Below are positions 25,369 to 33,148 of a stretch of DNA of 53,991 nucleotides, one piece after another. Made by a program: the position numbers and the translations under genes. How positions within the stretch are numbered: position 1 is the first letter of the stretch; the number at the start of each line of letters is the position of its first letter. Origin of the DNA: Bacteroidaceae bacterium. GTDB taxonomy: Bacteria; Bacteroidota; Bacteroidia; Bacteroidales; Bacteroidaceae. The stretch covers positions 1 to 53,991 of the forward strand of contig JAFZVY010000081.1 in the NCBI GenBank assembly GCA_017617575.1. The letters run 5' to 3'. Below the pieces are notes generated by a model. It was given only the letters and a program-made list of their open reading frames with translations. It had not been told where the DNA came from and did no database searches.

Positions 25369-25763
25369 TCTAACTTTGAAATTGGCATTAAAATACCTAC
25401 AAAGTTAGTGATTGTCAGCAGGAAACACTGTCATCCTGCAAAATGACCTATTGTGCGTTTTCAACCGTCGATTTATGCTCTGAAATTTTTGAACCGCCAT
25501 AAGTACATGTTTTACTATGTGTTACATAGTGTTTTATCCTGCAAAATGACCTATAGGTCAAAATTTTGTGGGCGAGATTTAAAGATAAGTACCCATGAAA
25601 GGGAACGAATGGTTTTTGTACAAATGGGACAAAAGGAAATAAAAGGAGCAGGCTCCGTCTAATACCCGACGTTGCCTGCCCGCGAAAAAAATTAAAAAAA
25701 GCTATGATAAAAATAGGTTGATGGAATAGATTTGTATTATTTACTTTGCATGTGTTGTGACTA
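25369..25763. other. IS right end and downstream spacer
   Basis: No gene. 25431-25452 and 25533-25567 are the right inverted ends of the IS. Past them, GCAGGC and GCCTGC (near 25651-25680) form a weak hairpin that might terminate the leftward propeller operon, followed by an A-rich stretch. Confidence 0.45.
25431..25567 (-). repeat. Right end of the IS with two nested copies of the terminal core
   Basis: Inner copy 25431-25452 and outer copy 25533-25567 are 81 bp apart, against only 18 bp between the two copies at the left end, so the doubled ends are not symmetrical. The outermost part contains the palindrome TGACCTATAGGTCA (25547-25560). Confidence 0.7.
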
Positions 25764-27032
25764 TTACTTAATCTTGTAAGCCGCAAAGTATTCTCCATGG
25801 CGAAGATAGAGGATGCCATTGTCGATGTGCATGTGTGCCCAGTAAGGACCGCTGCCCTTGGCTACACGGAACTTGCTCACCACATCAAACTTCTCTGGAG
25901 TAGGATTGACAAGACCAACAAAGCCACGACGCTCGTCATAGATGAAGAGCTTATTGTCGGCAGCTATGATGGAGCCTTTGCCTGCGCCACCTGTCCACTT
26001 CTCCTCGTAGTCAGTCTTACCTGTTTCCCAGTCAAGACAGCACCAGTTACCGTCGTTGTTGTTAATCCAGTTTGAACCGTATATCTTGCCGTTTACAAGT
26101 ACATAGCCACCATGATGAGTGTCGAGTGTTTCGGTACGCCAAGTGACTTCAACGCTCTTGAGGTCGTCAGCGAGCTTCAACTGGAAACCGTTGAGGTCGT
26201 AACCGTGGCAGAAGAATATCTTACCGTCCTTATAGAGTGCTGAGTTAGGGGCGATGTTGTCCCAACGTCCTTGCTTACCTGTGAACTTAGGTCCCCAGTT
26301 GTCGAACGTCCATTCTATCTCACCTGTCTCAGGGTTTACTCCAAAGGCAGAGAGTGATGTTGAGCCTACAATCTGACGCTTACCCTTGTACTCAATCATG
26401 ATTGGTGACACGTAGCCAGACTTCTCGCCAAGTGGACGTGACTTCCATATCTCCTCACCTGTGTCCTTGTTGAGGGCCACGATGGTTGTCTGGTCGCCAC
26501 AAGGAGTATAGATGACCTTGTTGTCATAAACGAGTGGACACTCAGACGTTCCCCACATTCCCGGCTTGCGCTCATACTTAGTACCAGCATCAACCTTCCA
26601 CACAATCTTACCGTTGCTTGTGTCTATACAGACTACCTCACCCATACCGCTGATGACGTATGCCTTGCCATCTGCCACGGCTGGAGTGGTACGAGTCTCA
26701 GGATAAGACTGCTTCCAAGGGTGACCGTAAGATACCGTATATTGCTTCTCACCCTTGAGGTTGTAGCAGTTGAGTACCTCCTCGCTTTCATCCTCGTTCA
26801 TACCAGTAAGGAACACTTTGTCGCCCACCACGAGTGGTGAAGAATAACCCTTACCAGCATCACTTGTCTCGAAAATCATCTGAGGACCTTCGGCAGGCCA
26901 TTCCTTCAAGAGACCTTTGTCAGGATAGTAACCATCGTGCTGCGGACCGCGCCATCCGTATGGCGTTACCTGTGCCATAGCTCCTGTACAGAAGCTTACA
27001 CCCACGAGCATAGTTATAAACATTTTGTTCAT
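25764..27032 (-). CDS. Exported PQQ-type beta-propeller protein
   Basis: A 422-residue protein with a signal peptide (1-20, GAMAQ) and a beta-propeller built from PQQ-type repeats: the tryptophan docking pattern DTSNGKIVWKVD, NKDTGEEIWKSR, NPETGEIEWTF, DWETGKTDYEEKWTG marks successive blades. The N-terminal WRGPQHDG segment is usual in the BamB-like/alcohol-dehydrogenase-like group. Residues that hold PQQ in quinoproteins are not obvious, so it is more likely a structural or sensing propeller. It is separated by 223 bp from the ABC permease gene upstream, so it is a possible but not certain last member of the long operon. Confidence 0.8.
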   Translation of the reverse strand: MNKMFITMLVGVSFCTGAMAQVTPYGWRGPQHDGYYPDKGLLKEWPAEGPQMIFETSDAGKGYSSPLVVGDKVFLTGMNEDESEEVLNCYNLKGEKQYTVSYGHPWKQSYPETRTTPAVADGKAYVISGMGEVVCIDTSNGKIVWKVDAGTKYERKPGMWGTSECPLVYDNKVIYTPCGDQTTIVALNKDTGEEIWKSRPLGEKSGYVSPIMIEYKGKRQIVGSTSLSAFGVNPETGEIEWTFDNWGPKFTGKQGRWDNIAPNSALYKDGKIFFCHGYDLNGFQLKLADDLKSVEVTWRTETLDTHHGGYVLVNGKIYGSNWINNNDGNWCCLDWETGKTDYEEKWTGGAGKGSIIAADNKLFIYDERRGFVGLVNPTPEKFDVVSKFRVAKGSGPYWAHMHIDNGILYLRHGEYFAAYKIK

Positions 27033-27102
27033 ACGCTTTGTGTTGTTAATTGGTTAATATTTATCATTTCTTTTATTTCTAACTCAAGTTCTAAAGTTCG
27101 TA

Positions 27103-27275
27103 GGAGTTAACTTCGTGGAGTTAAAAAGGAGTTATATAGGAAGTTAAAAAGACGGATGTTCGTTCGCCAATATTACTCAATATTTCAAAGTTTAACAGAA
27201 CCAATGTGTATCGTCTCTTTAACTCCATTTTAACTTCCCTATAACTACTCTATAACTACTTACAAGTGAAACTTG
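27103..27275. repeat. Second long-range inverted repeat of the AGTTA type
   Basis: Left arm 27103-27165 (GGAGTTAA, GGAGTTAAAAAGG, AGTTAAAAAGACG) pairs with right arm 27211-27275 (CGTCTCTTTAACTCC, TTAACTTCCC, TATAACTAC). The arrangement is like 21119-21395. It fills the gap between the ABC permease and the last propeller gene, where it could attenuate read-through. Confidence 0.6.
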
Positions 27276-30200
27276 AACTACTAATTATTTTTTTTATCCC
27301 ATAATACAGCAATATGCAGATGCCCAAGAAGCCTGCAAATGCCATAAGAAGAGTTGTGATTCCTGCTCCTGCCACGTTGGCACTAATGCTTATGACAGAG
27401 CCTGTTGCGCCAATACATACTGCATAAAGTGGAACAAGAAGATTCTCATGCAATAGCATCTTTGCTACAAGTGAGTCGTCGAAGCCCATGGCACGATATT
27501 GCAGAATGGTATGTGCCTGAGCCGCAAGGTTCTTGCGCACGATAATCATAAGGCTGAATATGCCTAAGAGCAAGCCCAGTCCGCCAAGAGTCATGAAGAT
27601 GATGAGATACGTCTCCGTAACCTCAAAGAACATCCTTATGCGTTCCTCCACGCTTTGTATGTTAAGACCGTACTCGCTCATGGCTGTTGACAGGATTTCG
27701 GCTGTCTCGTCCGCACGTGGAGACTTGACGAGTAACACCTCCACACCTACCTCCTTAGGCCATAGGCGACGGAAATCATCTGATGACATGATGGCATTAC
27801 CATGGAAGATGCCCGTAGGATAAGAGCCTGCAATAAGTACAGGCACTCGCTCGCCCTTGTCGTTCTGGTAGTAAAGCGTGTCGCCCACGGACTTCATAAG
27901 ACTCCATAGGAGCGATTCCTCGTCTATGTAAAGCTGGGCTATGGTATGGTCATGCTTGCCTTCCTCCACAATGAGTCCGAAAGACTCCATATCCTCAAGG
28001 TTGACTCCAAGTACAGTTGGAGTAGTCACCTGATTGAGGTTAATACAACTTGCCTCGTCTTGTGTGTGGCGCATGAAACCGAGGAACTGTGTGCTGTCAG
28101 GCAAAGCGTCAAGTGACAACTTATTGCGAACGGCACTATTGTTCAAGTCATATTGTATCGGTACACGACTATCCACATATAGATTGTAGCCTCCCGTTGC
28201 CTGTATTGCCCTTCCGAAGTCAGGACGGTTAAGTCCAACGGCAAAGACCGTAAAGACTCCCAAGGAGAGTGCCCAGTATGCCTGTAGGTGTTGCTTGATG
28301 GATGCACGTATGGACAACCATGTCAATCGTCTTCGGCTCATCTTTCCGTCACTTTCTGCCTCCCTGACCTGACGACTCACATAGACACGCAGGAAAAAGC
28401 CCCACGTAAGAATCCACAAGAGTCCACAGATGATGAACAGAGCCAACTCGTGGAGGAATAGGAAGTTTACGGTTATCAAGGCAGATGTAAACACAAATAG
28501 ACCGATGAACAGATACTTGTCACGTTTGCCCTCTGCACTTTTTTCTTTCGTCTCTCCTTGTCCTTGCCTAAGCATATTGCGAACCACCATAAACAAGGCG
28601 AAGGCACATATAATCATACCCGTTACCCAACCGATGAGAAGGGTCATAGGTTGAACGTGCAAGGCAAATCCTTCTGTATGCGTAGCTCCGCTCCACACGT
28701 TGCCCAATAGCCATAGCGTGATACTTGAGTAGGCAAGACCTGCCGCCACACCCAAAGGTGAGGCAAGGAGCATGATGCAGAATGATTCCTCAAACAGCCT
28801 TCGTCCTATGTTCCATTCCGTAAAGCCCAACTGACGGTAAAGTTGTATCTCGCCAAGGCGCAAGGTAAACATTTCGGTAAGCGGACTCTTCATGAGCATG
28901 ATGGATGCAAGGATGATGAAGAAGCCCAAGGAGAGGAACAGGCTTGAGAAGTCAACGCCACCCTTTGCTCCAGCCAGTCCCTGTTCGCGTGGATGGAACA
29001 AGAGCACACCAGCATCACTTGGAGAGAGGCTGACCTCTGGTCGTTCAACAAATCGCAAGGCAGTTGCATTTCCAAAGGCATTACTCCAGTCGGAGCCTAC
29101 CGCATCGTATGCAACAACTGCCTTTGGAGTCTGGCGATAAGCGTACCAGTAATCCTCATCCACCTTGTGTACATGTTCCATCTTGATAGGCACGTCGCTA
29201 TCCCAGTCCGTACACTTCTCCACGTGAGTCAGCCCAGGGAAATCAGCCAAGAGCAGACTGTCGTGCATAAAGTCGGAGAGAGGGACGACACGCTTCACCA
29301 TGAATGTCTGTTCACGTGTCTCAAGACTCTTCAGTTGCTTTGTGATGAAATAGCTCATACGGACGGAATCGCCTTCATGTACTCCAAGTCGTTCCGAAGC
29401 ATAGTCGGAAAGTATAATGTTACTTCCTTCAAGCGGTTCTCCTTGCCACTCGTTTACGGCTGTCACGAATGAATAAGGAACGCTATCCGTACCATGTATC
29501 AGGTCGTTGACGAAGTAGGAGAAATAAACCGTAGAGTTTGCAGTCCTGCATTTATCTACCAATGGACTTGAGATGAACACGCCATCATAAGTGAGTGACG
29601 AGTCCGTAAGGTGAATACCAGACATCTCTGGTGTCCAGCATTTTGCGAGTTGTTCCTCGTCCACCAAGTCGTCGGAAAGCACGAGGTTTATTTTGCCCTC
29701 CAGTCCCATTGTCTCTGCTAAGTACTGACGACCAACGAACACGTTGAGAGGTAGTGTCTGCTCATTCTTTAGGAGTATATTGCCTCCTTCCTCCACGCTC
29801 TTCACTCCAGAGACATGGACACGCATCTTGGTGGCGTAGTTCTTCGTGACAAAGAGGCTTCCAGAAGGAACGAGGTTGCCAGAAGGAAGATGCAGTACAA
29901 AGTCTTCAACATCACCCAATTTGGCTTGTAAAGGCTCGTTTATCATTACCTCACCCGAAATAAGGGAATCGTTATCTACTCCCCACACATATACTGGGAG
30001 CAACTTATCCCCTATAGACACGAAGCCGTCCATCATTAGATAGCCTTGCGAATGTGCCATCAAAGGATGTTGCATGAGTCTGTCGCTCAAGAATCCTGTT
30101 CCACTTGTTATTATCGTCTCCGTCTTACCCAAGCGTTCACTCACTCGTCTTACCAACGTGTCACGTACGGAATCGCCCAGCAATAGGCTGCCCGTCAACA

Positions 30201-30291
30201 CGGCAGTCATAAGGATGACAGCAAAGGCTACCAGACGATAGAAACGTTGGTAGTACCTCCTGCTTTGTGATATGAGTGATGGTTGAGTCAT
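27256..30291 (-). CDS. ABC transporter permease with two FtsX-type domains
   Basis: A 1011-residue inner-membrane protein. One helix near the N terminus (about 19-38), a large periplasmic part, two FtsX blocks of three to four helices each (about 450-615 and 880-1000), and further helices between (about 625-700). The architecture is that of the large MacB/LolC/E-like permeases that move lipids, lipoproteins or peptides from the outer face of the inner membrane rather than through it. Its ATPase is the next gene upstream (87 bp gap). In this operon the natural guess is a lipid-like or lipoprotein substrate, which is inference. Confidence 0.85.
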   Translation of the reverse strand: MTQPSLISQSRRYYQRFYRLVAFAVILMTAVLTGSLLLGDSVRDTLVRRVSERLGKTETIITSGTGFLSDRLMQHPLMAHSQGYLMMDGFVSIGDKLLPVYVWGVDNDSLISGEVMINEPLQAKLGDVEDFVLHLPSGNLVPSGSLFVTKNYATKMRVHVSGVKSVEEGGNILLKNEQTLPLNVFVGRQYLAETMGLEGKINLVLSDDLVDEEQLAKCWTPEMSGIHLTDSSLTYDGVFISSPLVDKCRTANSTVYFSYFVNDLIHGTDSVPYSFVTAVNEWQGEPLEGSNIILSDYASERLGVHEGDSVRMSYFITKQLKSLETREQTFMVKRVVPLSDFMHDSLLLADFPGLTHVEKCTDWDSDVPIKMEHVHKVDEDYWYAYRQTPKAVVAYDAVGSDWSNAFGNATALRFVERPEVSLSPSDAGVLLFHPREQGLAGAKGGVDFSSLFLSLGFFIILASIMLMKSPLTEMFTLRLGEIQLYRQLGFTEWNIGRRLFEESFCIMLLASPLGVAAGLAYSSITLWLLGNVWSGATHTEGFALHVQPMTLLIGWVTGMIICAFALFMVVRNMLRQGQGETKEKSAEGKRDKYLFIGLFVFTSALITVNFLFLHELALFIICGLLWILTWGFFLRVYVSRQVREAESDGKMSRRRLTWLSIRASIKQHLQAYWALSLGVFTVFAVGLNRPDFGRAIQATGGYNLYVDSRVPIQYDLNNSAVRNKLSLDALPDSTQFLGFMRHTQDEASCINLNQVTTPTVLGVNLEDMESFGLIVEEGKHDHTIAQLYIDEESLLWSLMKSVGDTLYYQNDKGERVPVLIAGSYPTGIFHGNAIMSSDDFRRLWPKEVGVEVLLVKSPRADETAEILSTAMSEYGLNIQSVEERIRMFFEVTETYLIIFMTLGGLGLLLGIFSLMIIVRKNLAAQAHTILQYRAMGFDDSLVAKMLLHENLLVPLYAVCIGATGSVISISANVAGAGITTLLMAFAGFLGICILLYYGIKKIISSSSFTCK

Positions 30292-30378
30292 ATTCGATTA
30301 TGCTGTTTTACGGTTGGGCGGTTGCCCGTCCATACTGTTTCGAGGTCGTGCCGTTCTGCGGCATTAAGCCCCCTCCCG

Positions 30379-31062
30379 TTATTCCTCCAATAACTTTCCG
30401 TTTACGAGTTTGTATGTCTTATGAGCGACCTTTGCCATTTCGGCTGAATGGGTTACCATTATGATGGTGGTATGCATCTGGTCATTCACTTGTCGGAAGA
30501 GGGATGCTATGGTATGGGCGTTTGTCGCATCAAGTTGTCCCGTAGGTTCGTCTGCCAACAATATGGATGGCTGGTTGATTAGGGCACGACAGATTGCCAC
30601 ACGAGTCTGTTCGCCACCCGACAACTGGGTTACGGGACTGTCCTTCAAGGATAGGATGCCCATGAAGTCCAACAAGTCCAAGGCTCGCTTTTGTTCCTCT
30701 GCCGTAGAGGACGATTTGACGGCAAGTGTTGGTAACAAGATATTCTGAAGAACGGAGAACTGAGGCAAAAGGCGATGGTCTTGATACACGAAGCCTATCT
30801 CCTTATTACGGAGGTGGCAAATCCTTGCTGCAAGGTTCTTGTCGCCGTTTACCTTCACCTCCTCGCCCTTTATCAGGTATCGTCCCTCATCGGCAGGCAA
30901 CAAAGTGCCAAGTACAGAAAGGAGTGTCGTCTTTCCTGCACCCGACTCACCTGTTATGGCTATGAATTCGTCTTCTTCCACACGCAGGGACAGACCATCA
31001 AGTACCGTCTGCGCACGATGACCGTCGGCAAATCGTTTCGTGATATTCTCGAGTTCTATCAT
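30379..31062 (-). CDS. ABC transporter ATP-binding protein (LolD/MacB-like)
   Basis: A 227-residue ATPase when started at the ATG ending at 31062 (MIELENITKRF), the family's normal beginning; an ATG at 31092 adds ten unlikely residues. Walker A GESGAGKTT, Q-loop VYQDHRLL, signature QLSGGEQTR, Walker B SILLADEPTG and the switch His in VTHSAEMA are all intact. It partners the FtsX-type permease downstream. The preceding propeller gene ends 30 bp before the preferred start. Confidence 0.9.
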   Translation of the reverse strand: MIELENITKRFADGHRAQTVLDGLSLRVEEDEFIAITGESGAGKTTLLSVLGTLLPADEGRYLIKGEEVKVNGDKNLAARICHLRNKEIGFVYQDHRLLPQFSVLQNILLPTLAVKSSSTAEEQKRALDLLDFMGILSLKDSPVTQLSGGEQTRVAICRALINQPSILLADEPTGQLDATNAHTIASLFRQVNDQMHTTIIMVTHSAEMAKVAHKTYKLVNGKLLEE

Positions 31063-31092
31063 ATCTTGTATTTTCTTCTTTATAATCGTCAC

Positions 31093-32235
31093 TTAACCAA
31101 AACATAATAATGTGCCTCTACTTGTCAGGATATAGAAGCGGTCACTAATAATGGCAGGTGAGGCTATGATTGGTTCGCCAGCCTCATAATGCCATAGTTC
31201 CGTTCCATCCTCGCTATCAAGAATGGAGACATACCCATCCTTGGTGCAGACAAGCACCTTGTCCTGTGCCACGAGTGGAGAACATTCACCCGTGGTTCCT
31301 CGCAACATCTTTTTCCAGCGTACCTTACCCGATGCACGTTCGATACAACTAATATATCGGTCGCCAGAAAGGATATACACGTCTGTACGAGTGAGCGTTG
31401 GCATGGACACCACGCCTCCATCCACGCCCTCGTTATTGGTTGATGTGGCAAGCAACTTGCGATGCTTCGTAATCTTACCCTTGTCAAGGGTCATTTCATA
31501 CACGTTACCATTGTAGTCGCATGCACATGCCACTCCATCAAGGATGGCAGGAGAGGCAGGCACGTAGGTGTCAAGTTCGAGTGAGTCGGTTAATTGTCCT
31601 GTAGAGACATCAACCACACGTACCCAAGAGTCGCAACCGCCGAACATCATGTAATGTTTCCATACGGCTGCCGTTCCATTTATATAGTAACCAGTTGCAA
31701 ACTGGCTCATCTTCTTTCCTGTCTTTGAGTTGAAGGCGTACATGCTACCATCGTAGCTACCCACAAGCAACTTGTCGTCAAGCAGATTAGGTGAGCCTGA
31801 TATCTGTCCTAACGTCTCATAGTCCCACACAACTCGTCTTTTCTCTATTGAAAAAGCATTTACATGACCGTCTATCCTACCCACATACAACATAGAGTCA
31901 TTTGCAACAAACGAAGCCTCAACAGGAGTACCGAAATCGTAAACCAGCAAGGAATCACCCTCGGAAGAGAAACGACGCAAGCGTCCCTTACGGTCAAGAG
32001 TATAGACCCATCCGTCATAGACAATAGGGGCAGATACCGTTCGTGTCTTTGTCGTCGTGCTCCATAATAATTGAGGCGCATCAGGCAAGGCACAATCAGT
32101 AGAGCCACACAGCGATGGCGAGCCACGGAATATTACCCAGTCCTTTGTATGTTCGTCCGTGGCATATTCATTTACCACGGCACAACTAACGCACAAAAAG
32201 AGCACCAGTTGGACACAAATCAGCCACTTTTTCAT
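31093..32235 (-). CDS. PQQ-type beta-propeller lipoprotein
   Basis: A 380-residue lipoprotein: a lipobox VLFLCVSC puts Cys18 as the lipidated residue. The mature part is a beta-propeller with PQQ-like blades (KGRLRRFSSEGDSLL, KTGKKMSQF, VSTGQLTDS, ASGKVRWKK, EDGTELWHYE). It overlaps the end of the NuoG-like gene by 50 bp in another frame, a very tight link to that gene. A similar BamB-like propeller is a scaffold for the Bam complex; the role here is unknown. Confidence 0.85.
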   Translation of the reverse strand: MKKWLICVQLVLFLCVSCAVVNEYATDEHTKDWVIFRGSPSLCGSTDCALPDAPQLLWSTTTKTRTVSAPIVYDGWVYTLDRKGRLRRFSSEGDSLLVYDFGTPVEASFVANDSMLYVGRIDGHVNAFSIEKRRVVWDYETLGQISGSPNLLDDKLLVGSYDGSMYAFNSKTGKKMSQFATGYYINGTAAVWKHYMMFGGCDSWVRVVDVSTGQLTDSLELDTYVPASPAILDGVACACDYNGNVYEMTLDKGKITKHRKLLATSTNNEGVDGGVVSMPTLTRTDVYILSGDRYISCIERASGKVRWKKMLRGTTGECSPLVAQDKVLVCTKDGYVSILDSEDGTELWHYEAGEPIIASPAIISDRFYILTSRGTLLCFG

Positions 32236-33148
32236 CTATATCTTTCTTATTTTCCTCAATAACCACAACCTGCATATCAAATCCACGATGCATGAAGGTG
32301 AAGCTGTCCTTGGTATTGTAAACACACAATCCGCAACGAATACATTTGGCAGGTTCGAAATACAAGCGTCCATTGACATGAACCTGTTGCTTGACAGGCA
32401 GGTGAGAAGACACACCATGGCGAGGCGACTTAATCTGAGCGGAAGTGGCACATTCACGCAACTTACACTTAGCCTTTCCCTCACAAGCACAATGGAGGCA
32501 ATGTGAAGGCTGGGAATATTCCTCACGTAGCCACTCCTTCTCCTTATCATTATAGCGACCAAGCTTTGAGGAGAATGAGGACTTATCAAGGACTGCTTTA
32601 GATGTGACATCAACTTTTTTAAGTCCTTTTTGTTCGCTCAAGTCAATAAGCAACTGACGAATGTCCACGCACTTGTCAACCGTACCGCGCCTACATGCCT
32701 TCTCGCACATTGCCTTACAATCCGTACAAGGCAGATGCTCCACGTCCACAGCAGACGAAAGAAGAGAGAAAGCCTCATCCATCTGTTTCCTGTCAATATA
32801 GAGTAACACCTGAGCCACGTCTATGCCCGAAGGACATACGACGGTACAAGGAGCCTCACAATCGGCACGATGGTCGCTAAGGAGAAGCTCAAGCCCCATA
32901 CGACGCAAAGCCTTCACATCATCCGACTCCACGTCTATACGCATCCCCTCCGTAGGATAAGTGGAACAGCTCGGTATCATCTGGTTGTTTGCCTCATTAC
33001 GTACCATGCACACCATGCACGAAGGCTCATGCTTGGCATCATGAGCATAGCAAAGCGACGGTATGACATAACCAGCATCCCGAAGTTCCTCTATGAGGAC
33101 ACGTTCTCCGCTTACCTCCAGTTCTTTATCGTTTACTAAAATCTTCAT
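32186..33148 (-). CDS. NuoG/HydA N-terminal-like iron-sulfur protein
   Basis: A 320-residue cytoplasmic protein. Domain order: [2Fe-2S] ferredoxin (Cys33, 44, 47, 61), then a NuoG-type linker (HRADCEAPCTVVCPSGID, 93-110) and a GltD-like helical Fe-S domain (to about 170, CTDC..CEKACRRG), then a C-terminal [4Fe-4S] site (Cys269, 272, 275 and 312). The catalytic part of NuoG (molybdopterin-like) or of an Fe-Fe hydrogenase (H cluster) is absent. It therefore works as an electron relay, taking electrons from the NuoE-NuoF fusion encoded next to it with a 1 bp overlap. In the described NADH-dependent hydrogenases the equivalent subunit passes electrons to HydA; here the next acceptor would be another ferredoxin. 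Confidence 0.85.
   Translation of the reverse strand: MKILVNDKELEVSGERVLIEELRDAGYVIPSLCYAHDAKHEPSCMVCMVRNEANNQMIPSCSTYPTEGMRIDVESDDVKALRRMGLELLLSDHRADCEAPCTVVCPSGIDVAQVLLYIDRKQMDEAFSLLSSAVDVEHLPCTDCKAMCEKACRRGTVDKCVDIRQLLIDLSEQKGLKKVDVTSKAVLDKSSFSSKLGRYNDKEKEWLREEYSQPSHCLHCACEGKAKCKLRECATSAQIKSPRHGVSSHLPVKQQVHVNGRLYFEPAKCIRCGLCVYNTKDSFTFMHRGFDMQVVVIEENKKDIDEKVADLCPTGALFVR

Larger units (their letters stand above)
24200..25567 (-). mobile_element. IS256-like insertion sequence (zinc-ribbon transposase variant), complete
   Basis: A 1368 bp element. Outer ends 24200-24234 and 25533-25567 are inverted repeats with 33 of 35 positions matching, and the inner 23 of these (24212-24234 and 25533-25555) match perfectly. 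A second inner pair (24253-24274 and 25431-25452) repeats the same core, AGGTCA..TGCAGGAT, with 20 of 22 matching. One intact transposase gene fills the centre. No 8-9 bp target duplication was found directly outside either end, so the exact borders or an old insertion with decayed flanks are uncertain. It inserted among intergenic repeats, apparently without breaking a gene. Confidence 0.8.

Noticed and set aside
24200-25567. Possible target-site duplication of the insertion sequence
   Set aside because: The AAAATTTTG sequence seen on both sides is part of the inverted ends (reversed), not a direct duplication; no 8-9 bp direct repeat was found outside.
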